From NCBI GenBank assembly GCA_023439125.1, contig JAEXOU010000002.1, positions 1-52,411 on the forward strand: a stretch of DNA of 52,411 bases, written 5' to 3'. Numbering within the stretch: the first letter of the stretch is position 1; every line of letters begins with the position of its first letter. The translations under genes and the position numbers were made by a program. Shown piece by piece: positions 27,727-36,874 of this stretch. The notes under the pieces are model-generated. The model was not told the DNA's origin. It did no database searches and worked only from the letters and a program-made list of their open reading frames with translations. Origin of the DNA: Bacillota bacterium (GTDB lineage Bacteria > Bacillota > Clostridia > Lachnospirales > Lachnospiraceae).

Positions 27727-29577
27727 ATGAGCGAGCATAAAGTAGTAGGCTATGTTAGATTGTCAAGAGATGATGATAAAAAGAACTATACATCTATTGA
27801 GAATCAAAAAAATTTAATTGAAAAATATGCGAAAGAAAAAGGAATGATAATGGAAGGATTTTATGAAGACGACGGTGTGTCTGGATATATATTTGATAGA
27901 CCGTCTTTTTCTGCACTCATAGATAAGTTGGATTCAGGTGAAGTTGATATAGTCATTGCAAAGGATCTGTCCAGAATTGGGCGAAATAATGCTAAGGTTT
28001 TGTTATTTTTGGATCATGTCTGTCAACTTGGTAAAAGAGTTATACTTATTGATGATGATTATGATACGTTAAAAGATAATGATGACTTTATTGGTATAAA
28101 ATCCTGGTTTAATGAAAGATATGTGAAAGATGCCAGCAAAAAGATTAAAACAATCCTTCGTATGAAGCAAAAAGAGGGGACTTATTTGACCCATGCCCCA
28201 TATGGCTTTAAGATTGCAAAAAAAAATTTTGTTATAGATGAAGATCAAGCAGAAGTAATCAGGAAAATCTTTAAGTTGTATTTAGATGGATATGGTTATC
28301 GTAGAATTGCTGACATTTTAAATTCTCAGCATATTCATACTCCATCTATGGCTATGAGAGAAGCTTTAAATGGAGAAGAAGGTAGAATGAAGCACCCAAC
28401 AAGTATTTCTAACCGATGGAGTGATTACTCTGTAAAAGATATACTTAAGAACGATTTCTACATCGGAACATATCGTCTGCATAAACGCGAAAAACGAGTA
28501 ATACATGGTACAGACCACAGAGTTCCCCAAAAAGAACAGTACGTTTTTGAAGGTCATCACGAAGCTATTATTAGTAGAGAGGATTTTGAAGTGGTGAAGA
28601 AGATTATGAATGAGCGTGCTAAGGGTGACTTTCGAAGCAACCGTATTGAAGGACCTGTTCCACCGTTTAGCAGCACTTTATTTTGTAAAGATTGTGGGGC
28701 TAAGCTGGTTTTAATACGTAGAAAAATGAATACTAAGACAAGAGAATACTATATATGCTCAACATATAACACAAAGGGGATACAATACTGTTCCAAAGCC
28801 CATCTGATCAACGCTGAGGATATTGAAGAGTATTTTAAATCATTCCTTAAAGCCTGCTTGCCGGTGTGGGAAGATGCTATTAAGGAATTTAGAATGGACG
28901 ATTATGTGAATCTGAAAACCAAGACCAGGCAACAGATAAAGAAACTGGAACAAAGAGAAGAACAACTTTCTGCTCAGTTGAAAGGCTTAATTAAACTAAA
29001 ATTAAATGATTTAAAGAATGCTACGAATATTGATATCATTGAAGAGACTTATAATGAAATGCAGCACGAAATTACTGAGAAACTTTCAGCGTGTAAAAGT
29101 GAGAAGCAGAAAGTCTCTGAAAAACTACAGGACACTATTGATGAGAGAATAGAGGATACAAAAGTTGGAATAAATATTGCAAAGAAGATTACAGATAGTC
29201 TATCTATTCGAGATGTGGAAAGTCTTGTATACAGAATTGTTATTGACGAAAATAGTATTCCTGAAATTCAATTAAAATATAGTCTAAATGACAATCTTTC
29301 ATTTAATATTGAGGACATCTTAAATAAAGAAGAAAATGAGAAAATAGAAGTAATATTCAGATTAATATCGGAAGAAGAAAGGGAATACACGTCTGCTAAA
29401 TATCTATCAAAAAAAATGAATGAACTAGGGTATGATACAAATAAAACATTCATAATGCCATATATCAATCTTGCCTTGGCGAGTGGTGTACTTAAAGAAA
29501 CAGATGATAAGTTAAAACCATATAAAATTATCATGGATAAGTCTAAGATTAAGGAATGTATCCACTTGTTACATTAG
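27727..29577 (+). CDS. Large serine recombinase (integrase)
   Basis: 616 residues. The N-terminal resolvase/invertase catalytic domain (about 1-150) has nucleophile Ser13 in YVRLSRDD, then SIENQK and the AKDLSRIGRN motif. A recombinase domain follows (about 160-270, with APYGFKI and a FYIGTYRLHKREK stretch). A zinc ribbon has C320-x2-C323 and C344...C355. The C-terminus has a long coiled coil (about 395-470). GGGGGG lies upstream of the ATG. It should catalyse attP x attB recombination of the element. The last codons and the stop lie inside the right inverted-repeat arm (29569-29583), so the att site is built into the integrase gene's end. Low-GC codon use contrasts with the transporter cargo. 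Confidence 0.95.
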   Translation: MSEHKVVGYVRLSRDDDKKNYTSIENQKNLIEKYAKEKGMIMEGFYEDDGVSGYIFDRPSFSALIDKLDSGEVDIVIAKDLSRIGRNNAKVLLFLDHVCQLGKRVILIDDDYDTLKDNDDFIGIKSWFNERYVKDASKKIKTILRMKQKEGTYLTHAPYGFKIAKKNFVIDEDQAEVIRKIFKLYLDGYGYRRIADILNSQHIHTPSMAMREALNGEEGRMKHPTSISNRWSDYSVKDILKNDFYIGTYRLHKREKRVIHGTDHRVPQKEQYVFEGHHEAIISREDFEVVKKIMNERAKGDFRSNRIEGPVPPFSSTLFCKDCGAKLVLIRRKMNTKTREYYICSTYNTKGIQYCSKAHLINAEDIEEYFKSFLKACLPVWEDAIKEFRMDDYVNLKTKTRQQIKKLEQREEQLSAQLKGLIKLKLNDLKNATNIDIIEETYNEMQHEITEKLSACKSEKQKVSEKLQDTIDERIEDTKVGINIAKKITDSLSIRDVESLVYRIVIDENSIPEIQLKYSLNDNLSFNIEDILNKEENEKIEVIFRLISEEEREYTSAKYLSKKMNELGYDTNKTFIMPYINLALASGVLKETDDKLKPYKIIMDKSKIKECIHLLH

Positions 29578-29603
29578 TTAATGGCGTACAGGTGGTATGC
29601 CAC
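29569..29603 (+). repeat. attR of the integrated element
   Basis: Element half: inverted-repeat arm TTACATTAGTTAATG (29569-29583), then GCGTACAG (29584-29591). Host half: GTGGTATG (29592-29599), then CCAC (29600-29603). The GGTG core is 29591-29594. CCAC is the mirror of GTGG at attL, and the 16 bases between them form the symmetric attB centre. Confidence 0.82.
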
Positions 29604-30160
29604 AGATGGTATTCGAATATATCCTTAAGAAGAATGGTATAGATCCTTATAAGGATATTGATATGATTACAAACATTGATTTTGGTATTACTTCTCAAAG
29701 CTTTATAGCAGGTCAGGGAGACTATACCGTAGAATTTGAGCCAGCTGCGACGGCGATTGAATTAGCTGGTGAAGGTAAAGTAGTTGCTTCTTTAGGTGTT
29801 GCAAGTGGTAATGTTCCATATACCGCTTATTCAGCAAAATTAAGTTATATTGAGAAGAACCCAGAAGTAATTCAGAAATTTGTTAATGCGCTTCAAAAAG
29901 GTATGGATTATGTGAATAGCCATACCACAGAGGAGATTGCAAAGGTAATTCAACCACAGTTTAAAGAAACAGATCTTAAGAATATTACAATCATCGTTGG
30001 AAGATATAAAGATCAGGGAACCTGGAAAGAGAACCTTGTATTTGAGAAAGAATCCTTTGAGTTATTACAAGATATCCTAGAGACAGCAGGACAGCTTAGT
30101 GTTCGTGCACCTTATGAAAGTTTGGTTGATACTAGTTATGCTGAGGAAGCATCCAAATAG
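29592..30160 (+). pseudogene. 3' part of the interrupted NMT1/NitT-TauT-type lipoprotein gene
   Basis: Continues the domain begun at 21603. It starts in frame at GGMPQMVFEYILKKNGID and contains QGDYTVEFEPAATAIELAGE, then a normal C-terminus ending AEEASK. On its own it has an ATG at 29597 but no ribosome site, so it is probably silent while the element is in place. All family motifs beyond the integration point are present and undamaged, which suggests recent insertion or selection for precise excision. Confidence 0.85.
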
Positions 30161-30231
30161 ACAGAGGGAATAAGAGTTATAAGGCTTACGTGTGAACTGC
30201 TAATATAGGAAAAAACTGAATAGCAAACATT

Positions 30232-30270
30232 AGGGCCAGCTGTGTATTAATAACATCAGCTGGCTCTTTC
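30232..30270 (+). terminator. Terminator of the interrupted lipoprotein gene
   Basis: AGGGCCAGCTG (30232-30242) pairs with CAGCTGGCTCT (30257-30267) with one wobble, followed by a few T's. Confidence 0.7.
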
Positions 30271-30296
30271 ATGTTTAAACAATATCACAATTTCCA

Positions 30297-32468
30297 CTAT
30301 TTTATGGTATTTCCATTTACCTTGCTTCCCTTGGAGGAATTGATATTAATTTCCTGATTCTTGTTACAGCTTGTTATTTTATTTTTCGTGATTACCGCAT
30401 CGTCAGCTTGGTAAACAAAGATACCACGGTTATTCGTATTGGATTTCTTATTTCCTGTAATCACATTTTCTGTAATGATTGCTTTATTGCTTTGATGGTT
30501 AATCGAAATTGCGTTGTCCATTGAGTTACTAATAGTATTTGCTTTTATCGTACAACTTGTGCTTTGATTGTATAGAAAGATTCCATTCTTCGCAGCATTT
30601 TTTACTGTATTCTTATATATCATAACCTTTGAAGACTTAGAAACTCCGATTCCACCTTCATTTGAACCAGTTTTCCCTGCATTTTTAATTATGTTCTTCT
30701 GAACCATTCCTTCCTTGCATCCATCATCCAAATAAATCGCATGTTTTATTGTTTTGCTAATATTATTTCCTTCGATCTTGACTTTTGGAGCATTTTTTAC
30801 ATACATCCCATATCGATTTGCTGTTGCTATCACATTGTTTTGAATGCGAAATATATTCTTAGAACTTTTATCTGCGTTTACATGGATTGCATCCTGACTC
30901 CCCGATGAAGTAATGGCATTAATTTTATTGTCTTTAATTGTTGCGGAGCCCACCTGGTAAGCAAAGATACCGTGCAGCTTGTAGTTTGTAACCTGATTGA
31001 GAGTTACAGTGGCATCATTGCTCTGATGATAGAGACCTATTCCATTTTCACCAGCTCCTTCAATTATATTGTTCTTAATACTGCAAGAAGTACTTTGATC
31101 ATAGAGAAAGACTCCATTTTTCGCTGGGTCTGTAACTGTATTCGAGATGATAGACAGTTTTTTGGAGTTAGATACACCGATACCGCCTTCTGTACTCCCC
31201 TTTTCTCCAGCATTCTTAATCTCATTATTGCTAACTTCAGATTTATCACATCCATTTACCAGATAGATTGCGTTCTTTTTGGTATCAGATATACTGCAGT
31301 TTGTTACTACAGCTTCTGGTGCTTCTTCTATATAGATTCCATAACGTCCCATTGTTTTAATCTGATTAGAATCACATAACACTCCTGTCAGAGGTCTTTC
31401 GCTACTACCAATAATACGAATCGAATCTCCCCACAAAGTAGTGTTTCCTACCTTAAGAGGGGCTATCTCTGATATTTCATTGTTACGAATGATAATGAAA
31501 TAATTTTCAGGTATTTCCTCTGTTTGGGTTGTTTTCAATGGGGACAAGTAGTGTTCTTCCTCGTTATCAATTGATGTATATACAAGGATTCCTACTCCTC
31601 CTTTGTTGATACTATTTCCTTCGATAGTGAGATTCTGATAATTATATGCTTTTATTCCTGCTTCTTTTAGATCATGAAGCTGATTATTCGTGATTGTAAT
31701 ATTTTTGTGGTAAACTCCTTGAATCGATGTATGTGAACCAATTCCTCTTGGATAATCATAAATCTCACAGTTTGTTATTTGTATATTATTGCATACCAAG
31801 TCATCATAAACTAAATAATTTGATTGCATTGAAGGAACAACAGAAGTATCATGAACAATATCAAGATGAATGGCTTCTTTTAATTTCGTTCCACGATACC
31901 CAAATAGTCTGCAATCATCGATCCTTCCATCTCGAACTCCAGCCAGAGTTATAAGGTGACTTCCTTCTGGTACGTTACAAATAATCGCTTCTCTTATGAC
32001 TACATTCGAAGCATGGATAAAACGAAAGCTTTCTGAGCCGGTAGTAGCATCCAACACTTTTGATGCATCCCAAATTCCACCAGTTACCGATATATTGACC
32101 GTTGTATTATATCCACCTACATCCTTTGATAAATCATTGGCAAGCATTGCTCCCTTGGTATGATTTTTCATTAATTTTGCCTGTGGATCTGCAATGATTG
32201 AAGTATTGGAATAGATACGTAACTCTTTGACTAGATTATATGTTCCTTCTGGAATGTGAACAATCAGATTGTAGTTTCCATCCTTATTTAAATCCAGCAA
32301 ATTTTGAATTTCGTCAGAAGTACAATTGGCAGTAGCTGTAACCTCCTTTGTAGTATTTGCTGCCTTAGCTGTTGTATCCACTCCGAATCCTACCATAACA
32401 AACAACATCAGTAGCAAGCAAAAAAGACACAAACACACTTTTTTTACCTTTAAAACCATGTTAATCAT
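30297..32468 (-). CDS. Secreted right-handed beta-helix protein (NosD/pectate-lyase-like repeats)
   Basis: 723 residues from ATG 32468, after AGGAGG. A signal peptide (FCLLLMLFVMVGFG... TAKA) is followed by a beta-helix body with many N-x-(I/V)-x-x-N turns, such as ITNNQLHD, IEGNSINKGG and IKNNIIEGAG. No SLH, LPXTG or dockerin is visible, so it is probably released or held loosely. About 150 residues appear twice: the stretch with EGGIGVSNSKK and FLYDQSTSC in the middle recurs near the C-terminus with EGGIGVSKSSK and FLYNQSTSC. It could be a polysaccharide lyase or a carbohydrate-binding scaffold. Catalytic residues cannot be picked out by eye. Confidence 0.8.
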   Translation of the reverse strand: MINMVLKVKKVCLCLFCLLLMLFVMVGFGVDTTAKAANTTKEVTATANCTSDEIQNLLDLNKDGNYNLIVHIPEGTYNLVKELRIYSNTSIIADPQAKLMKNHTKGAMLANDLSKDVGGYNTTVNISVTGGIWDASKVLDATTGSESFRFIHASNVVIREAIICNVPEGSHLITLAGVRDGRIDDCRLFGYRGTKLKEAIHLDIVHDTSVVPSMQSNYLVYDDLVCNNIQITNCEIYDYPRGIGSHTSIQGVYHKNITITNNQLHDLKEAGIKAYNYQNLTIEGNSINKGGVGILVYTSIDNEEEHYLSPLKTTQTEEIPENYFIIIRNNEISEIAPLKVGNTTLWGDSIRIIGSSERPLTGVLCDSNQIKTMGRYGIYIEEAPEAVVTNCSISDTKKNAIYLVNGCDKSEVSNNEIKNAGEKGSTEGGIGVSNSKKLSIISNTVTDPAKNGVFLYDQSTSCSIKNNIIEGAGENGIGLYHQSNDATVTLNQVTNYKLHGIFAYQVGSATIKDNKINAITSSGSQDAIHVNADKSSKNIFRIQNNVIATANRYGMYVKNAPKVKIEGNNISKTIKHAIYLDDGCKEGMVQKNIIKNAGKTGSNEGGIGVSKSSKVMIYKNTVKNAAKNGIFLYNQSTSCTIKANTISNSMDNAISINHQSNKAIITENVITGNKKSNTNNRGIFVYQADDAVITKNKITSCNKNQEININSSKGSKVNGNTIK

Positions 32469-32560
32469 TCTCTTCCTCCTTATGTAATTAAATTCCTATC
32501 GCGCTTGTGTGCATCATAGCGTCATTCCTTTTTGACGCTTTTTGGAATTTCCATTAAATA

Positions 32561-32606
32561 AAAAAGATGCTACCACACTGATTCACTTAGTGTGACGGCA
32601 TCTTTT
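32561..32606. terminator. Bidirectional terminator
   Basis: AAAAAGATGC (32561-32570) pairs with GCATCTTTT (about 32598-32606), and CACACT/AGTGTG pair inside. A-run on one side and T-run on the other. It follows the acidic membrane protein gene (32630-32917) on the minus strand. Confidence 0.7.
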
Positions 32607-32629
32607 CGTTCTTGTATTACTTGTTTGAA

Positions 32630-32917
32630 TTATTCTGCGTCGGATCCTAAATCGGAGTCTCCATCCATAGCATCATCCTCAAAATCATCTTCAAATTCAT
32701 CATCAAAGTCGTCATCAAAATCTTCTAAATAGTCTGGTGTCATATACTTATAAACAGCATATGCAATACCCGCGATTGCTGCAATCGCACCAACGATAGC
32801 AAGAATAAATATAACGGTATGTTTTTTTTGCTCAATCGGATCTTCTTTTTTGTGGATAAGATCAGATAATTTACTAGTAGCTAACAGTTCACTTAATTTA
32901 TCAATTTTGTTATTCAT
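32630..32917 (-). CDS. Small membrane protein with acidic C-terminal tail (DUF4366-like)
   Basis: 95 residues from ATG 32917, preceded by AAAGGAT. A short cytoplasmic part (MNNKIDKLSELL) and one transmembrane helix (about 37-58) are followed by a tail of Asp/Glu/Phe repeats (EDFDDDFDDEFEDD). This layout is common in Firmicutes proteins annotated DUF4366-like. Function unknown. The frame is open to 32953, but the extra start has no ribosome site. It lies just after pcrA on the same strand and may be cotranscribed. Confidence 0.65.
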   Translation of the reverse strand: MNNKIDKLSELLATSKLSDLIHKKEDPIEQKKHTVIFILAIVGAIAAIAGIAYAVYKYMTPDYLEDFDDDFDDEFEDDFEDDAMDGDSDLGSDAE

Positions 32918-33005
32918 TATAGCACATCCTTTCTTATTCTCGGGTGATTTCATATGTTATTATACCACTTATTAACAAGATTTACTATAGACATTTAAAA
33001 AAGTT

Positions 33006-35300
33006 TTATTCTTCAATCTTTTCAAGCTTAGCAAAGGACGAGAGCATCTTTTTTATTCCTTGCTCACCAAAGTCAACCGTAACCTCATAATCACGTCCAC
33101 CTTTGGTAAGGGTAGTGACAACGCCAGTACCAAATTTGATATGCTTGACTGTATCACCAACACCATACGTTAAGCTGTTCTGACTTGCACTACCAAACTG
33201 CTTTACTGGCGCAGTTGGAGTGTAAGGACGGGCACTATAAGCTTGTCCCATAAGTTTACTTCCTGGTACATTAGCAGATGCATTACGAATTGGACTCTTG
33301 TCAAAGGAGTTTTCCGAAAGATAGCTTTGCTTTTGAACCGAACCAATGGTCAACAAATTACGTGGAATCTCATTGATGAAACGAGAAGGACGATTGAACT
33401 GAGTTTCACCACGAATCATTCGTTGTCTGGCTGCACTTAAGTATAATTGCTGTTTTGCTCGAGTGATTCCGACATAGCATAAACGACGTTCCTCTTCAAT
33501 CTCAACTTCAGGATTATCTGCATGTATTGACATAAAGCTTGGGAAAATACCTTCTTCCATACCACATAAATATACATATGGGAATTCCAGTCCCTTTGCA
33601 CTATGAAGTGTCATTAAGACAACATAATTGCTTTCTTCCTCTAAATTATCGATATCTGCAACTAAAGCAACTTCCTCTAAAAATCCACTTAAAGTTGGAG
33701 GTTCTTCACTTTCTTCTTCGTACGATGCAATTTTATTTAATAATTCGTCGATGTTTGCAATTCGATCTTCTGCTGATTCATCGTCAGATTCTTCTAATTC
33801 CTTAATATAACCTGTAGCTTCTGTAATTTCTTCTAAAAGGTTTTTTATCGAGTAAGAATCGTTACTAAGCTTACTTTTTAAGGATTCGATAAAGCTTACA
33901 AAGGAAATAATCTTGCTTGTTGAGCGACCTAAACCAGGAATTGATTCCGCATGGCGCAAGGCTTCATAAAAAGTCATGCCATTACGATTCGCGTATTCTT
34001 CAATTCGGTCGAGCGTTGTAAGACCAATTCCTCGCTTTGGTACATTAATAATACGTTTTACTGCAACTGAGTCCTGTCCATTATCAACTGTCTTTAAGTA
34101 TGCTAACATATCTTTAACTTCTTTTCTTGCGTAGAAGTTCGTACCACCTATAATCTTATAAGGAATGCTTTTTTGAACCATTTTTTCTTCCAGTACACGG
34201 GATTGGGCATTCGTACGGTATAGAATTGCGAATTGATGATAGGATAGTTCTTTTTCTTGTACCAGTGTCTGAATGGAGGATACAACTGCATTGGCTTCCT
34301 CATAATCATTCTCATATTGATTAAAAGAAACTGGGGTTCCTTCCTCATTCTCTGTCCATAACGCTTTCGATTTACGGCCAAGATTATTGGCAATTACTTG
34401 GTTGGCAGCATTTAAGATGCTTTTCGTAGAACGATAATTTTGCTCTAATTTAACAACGAAAGCATCCGGATACTGTTTTTCAAAATCAAGAATGTTACGG
34501 ATATTAGCACCACGGAATTTGTAAATCGATTGATCATCATCACCAACAACACAAAGATTCTTTTCAATGTCTCCGTACTCATTCGTAGTTTGTGCCATCA
34601 AGCTGATGAGCTTAAACTGAGCGGTGTTGGTATCCTGATATTCATCTACCATAATATATTTAAAACGGTTGCGGTAGTATTGCAGCGCTTCGGTATTGGT
34701 TTGAAATAATTCGACCGTTTTTACAATCAAATCATCAAAGTCCATTGCATTATTTGCTTTTAGGCGTTTCTGATACTCCGCATAAACCTTCGCAATCTTA
34801 GATAATGCATAATCCCCATGGGCATTTAACTCATATTCCTCTGGAGATACTAATTCGTCTTTCGCAGAAGAGATTGCTGACAAAAAGCTACGTTCTTTCA
34901 TTTGCTTTGTATCAACATCTAAATATTTTAATACATCTCGCATTAAAGATTTTTGGTCGTCCGTATCGTAAATCGTAAAATTTCTCGAATAGCCTAGTGT
35001 TTCTACAAAGCGGCGAAGAATTCGAACACAAGTGGAGTGGAACGTGCTAACCCAGATATTCTCAGCACCATAGCCTACAATTTTATCTACACGTTCTCTC
35101 ATTTCTTTCGCGGCTTTATTGGTAAATGTCAAAGCCATAATCTGATAAGGATTGACATCACGCTCATCGATGAGATAAGCAATTCTATGTGTTAAAACTC
35201 TCGTCTTTCCAGAACCAGCACCTGCTAGGATCAACATAGGTCCACGATCATGTTCCACGGCTTTTCGCTGCTCTGGATTTAAGGAATCATAAATATTCAT
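33006..35300 (-). CDS. pcrA: ATP-dependent DNA helicase PcrA (UvrD/Rep family)
   Basis: 3'-5' helicase for DNA repair and plasmid or fork processing. 764 residues, the usual PcrA length. Helicase motifs appear in order: Walker A AGAGSGKTRVL (about 27-37), motif Ia TFTNKAAKEMRERV, DEYQDTN (motif II), GDDDQSIYKFRGA (motif III), QNYRSTKSILNAAN (motif IV), LMTLHSAKGLEFPYVYL (motif V) and EERRLCYVGITRA (motif VI). The C-terminal ~100 residues end in the PcrA-type GDTVKHIKFGTGVV module that contacts RNA polymerase or other partners. GAGG lies about 10 bases before the ATG. Confidence 0.97.
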   Translation of the reverse strand: MNIYDSLNPEQRKAVEHDRGPMLILAGAGSGKTRVLTHRIAYLIDERDVNPYQIMALTFTNKAAKEMRERVDKIVGYGAENIWVSTFHSTCVRILRRFVETLGYSRNFTIYDTDDQKSLMRDVLKYLDVDTKQMKERSFLSAISSAKDELVSPEEYELNAHGDYALSKIAKVYAEYQKRLKANNAMDFDDLIVKTVELFQTNTEALQYYRNRFKYIMVDEYQDTNTAQFKLISLMAQTTNEYGDIEKNLCVVGDDDQSIYKFRGANIRNILDFEKQYPDAFVVKLEQNYRSTKSILNAANQVIANNLGRKSKALWTENEEGTPVSFNQYENDYEEANAVVSSIQTLVQEKELSYHQFAILYRTNAQSRVLEEKMVQKSIPYKIIGGTNFYARKEVKDMLAYLKTVDNGQDSVAVKRIINVPKRGIGLTTLDRIEEYANRNGMTFYEALRHAESIPGLGRSTSKIISFVSFIESLKSKLSNDSYSIKNLLEEITEATGYIKELEESDDESAEDRIANIDELLNKIASYEEESEEPPTLSGFLEEVALVADIDNLEEESNYVVLMTLHSAKGLEFPYVYLCGMEEGIFPSFMSIHADNPEVEIEEERRLCYVGITRAKQQLYLSAARQRMIRGETQFNRPSRFINEIPRNLLTIGSVQKQSYLSENSFDKSPIRNASANVPGSKLMGQAYSARPYTPTAPVKQFGSASQNSLTYGVGDTVKHIKFGTGVVTTLTKGGRDYEVTVDFGEQGIKKMLSSFAKLEKIEE

Positions 35301-35638
35301 TCTAAAAAACCTCTCTTTACTCGTGACAAGGATAATTTCGTAACGGTCGTATTTTACATATTAAGTATAGAAAATTACTCGAAATTCTTATACTTTTGTT
35401 CCTGCATTTTTAAATTATAACATTTCTTATAGTAATATACTAGTTGGTTTTTAATAGGATTTTATGAATTGGAATTATATGTAATTCTGATTGAAAAGCT
35501 TGTTGTTTTACACTTTAAGTGCTTATTGCTTTACACTTAAAAAGTTAATTATTTTACTCTCATTTGTTAAGTTTTAAGAGGTTTTTATTTGACATGTAGT
35601 TTTTAATACTATATAATAAAGTTTAGAGGTGATGAAAA
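35301..35638 (+). promoter_or_regulatory. Intergenic region with consensus promoter for the DUF1836 gene
   Basis: Between pcrA (leftward) and the DUF1836 gene (rightward). TTGACA (35589-35594), 17 bases and TATAAT (35612-35617) form a perfect sigma-A promoter. Upstream lies TTTACAC-TTTAAGTG (about 35,510-35,522) and a second TTTACACTT nearby (about 35,531), a possible repeated operator. The pcrA promoter was not resolved. Confidence 0.75.
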
Positions 35639-36304
35639 GTGGAAAGCAAAGATAAAAGCAAAGAAAAATGCAAAGAACAAAACAAAGAAAAAAGTGATAT
35701 CATGAATCTTATAGAGAGCCTAAAGAAGATTAATTATGTTAAGCCAAATGAAATTCCAAACATTGATTTATATATGGACCAGGTAACAACTTTTATGGAT
35801 CGGCATTTAGAGTCCTCCAAACGTTACTCAGAGGATAAGCTATTGACAAAAACGATGATCAATAATTATACAAAAAACAATCTGTTACCTTCACCAAATA
35901 AAAAGAAATATTCAAAAGATCATATGTATCTTTTGATTTTCATATATTACATGAAGAATATCTTATCCATTAGTGATATTCAATCCATTCTTGGTCCTAT
36001 GACAGAAAAGTTTTTTGGGGATGAGAGCAAAGTCAAGCTCGAAGATATCTATAATGAGGTATTTCGAATTGGACAAAAACAGGCGATGACTTTAAGCAAA
36101 GACGTTGTAAGAACGTTTGAACGTTCAAAGACAACATTTACAAGAGAGCACGGAGAAGAGAATGAACAGTTTCTTCATATGTTTTCCTTCATTAGTATGC
36201 TTTGCTTTGATGTGTATATGAAAAAGCAATTAATTGAAAAGTTAATTGATGACAACTTTTCCGTATCCGACGGGAAGAAAGAATCAGACGTAAATAAGAA
36301 ATAA
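35639..36304 (+). CDS. DUF1836 family protein
   Basis: 221 residues from GTG 35639, nine bases after AGAGG. A Lys/Glu-rich, disordered N-terminus (about 1-20) is followed by a MerR-like DUF1836 domain, with LTKTMINNYTKNNLLPSPNKK matching the winged-helix core and DHMYLLIFIYYMKNILSISD after it. These proteins are widespread in Clostridia and Lactobacillales and are thought to bind DNA. The consensus promoter in front suggests steady, strong expression. Function unknown. Confidence 0.85.
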   Translation: MESKDKSKEKCKEQNKEKSDIMNLIESLKKINYVKPNEIPNIDLYMDQVTTFMDRHLESSKRYSEDKLLTKTMINNYTKNNLLPSPNKKKYSKDHMYLLIFIYYMKNILSISDIQSILGPMTEKFFGDESKVKLEDIYNEVFRIGQKQAMTLSKDVVRTFERSKTTFTREHGEENEQFLHMFSFISMLCFDVYMKKQLIEKLIDDNFSVSDGKKESDVNKK

Positions 36305-36308
36305 AAAA

Positions 36309-36345
36309 CAGGATGATGCGATTTGATTGCACCATCCTTTGTTAT
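36309..36345 (+). terminator. Terminator of the DUF1836 gene
   Basis: CAGGATGATGC pairs with GCACCATCCTTTG across a TTTGATT-type loop, with one mismatch. T-rich bases follow. It starts a few bases after the stop codon. Confidence 0.6.
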
Positions 36346-36511
36346 TTACTAGGATTCAGGTGTCAAAAGTACTTAAGAAAGAAGTCTAACGTCATTTTGC
36401 ATAGAGAAATGTTATAAAAATGGGATGACCAACATAATTTATACGCAACACGCTTTCGCTTGAATGAAGTTCGTAACGGTACATAAGGGCCTAAAATACA
36501 GGAGATAACAA

Positions 36512-36535
36512 AAGCGTCCCAAAAGAAGGACGCTC
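36512..36535 (-). terminator. Terminator of the YerC-type gene
   Basis: On the minus strand GAGCGTCC, an eight-base loop and GGACGCTT are followed by TTGTT (36535 down to 36507), just after the stop at 36545. Between this and the DUF1836 terminator (36346-36510) nothing else was recognised. Confidence 0.7.
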
Positions 36536-36544
36536 TGATTATTT

Positions 36545-36874
36545 TTATTCTGGTTTTTTCTCTTCTTCGTTACTAAGAGCTTCTGGAAATTCAGAGATAC
36601 GACCGAATACCATATCATAGCCATCATTGCCGTAATTTAGAGAACGGTTAACACGGCTAATGGTAGCAGTGGAAGCCCCTGTTTTTTCTGCGATTTCCAG
36701 ATAAGTTTTTTTAGCACGTAACATATATGCTACCTCAAAACGTTGCGATAATGATAGCAATTCATTCACTGTGCAAATATCTTCAAAAAAAGTATAACAT
36801 TCCTCTTTGTCTTTTAGGCTTAATATTGCTTCAAACAGATAATCAACGGAAGCATTTCTAATATTCTTACTCAT
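36545..36874 (-). CDS. TrpR-like regulator of the YerC/YecD family
   Basis: 109 residues; AAAGGAG sits nine bases before the ATG. A helical N-terminus (LFEAILSLKDKEECYTFFEDI) is followed by a TrpR-type helix-turn-helix (EIAEKTGASTATISRVNRSL). Length and motif match the Bacillus YerC family. In Bacillus that gene sits by pcrB-pcrA. Here pcrA is also close by (1.2 kb away, with the DUF1836 gene between them), which looks like partly kept gene order. The ligand is unknown. Confidence 0.88.
   Translation of the reverse strand: MSKNIRNASVDYLFEAILSLKDKEECYTFFEDICTVNELLSLSQRFEVAYMLRAKKTYLEIAEKTGASTATISRVNRSLNYGNDGYDMVFGRISEFPEALSNEEEKKPE

Larger units (their letters stand above)
22030..29591 (+). 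mobile_element. Large-serine-integrase element carrying a TAXI-TRAP transporter and PHP hydrolase
   Basis: A 7,562-bp insert inside a lipoprotein gene. It holds a LysR regulator, TAXI binding lipoprotein, fused TRAP permease, PHP hydrolase, a gene remnant, a small gene and a 616-residue serine integrase at the right end. The ends carry a perfect 15-bp inverted repeat, CATTAACTAATGTAA (22038-22052) and TTACATTAGTTAATG (29569-29583). Each lies eight bases from the same G|G position of a GGTG core. The transporter genes are visibly richer in G+C than the host genes around them, while the integrase is AT-rich. No conjugation, replication or phage genes are visible, so it is a small integrative element or a decayed remnant of one. 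Confidence 0.9.

Noticed and set aside
29597..30160. Separate intact binding-protein gene
   Set aside because: It lacks a signal peptide and ribosome site and joins exactly in frame to the truncated gene at 21603.
36346..36510. Hidden gene between the two terminators
   Set aside because: No frame with a ribosome site; minus-strand frames there overlap the YerC gene in another phase.
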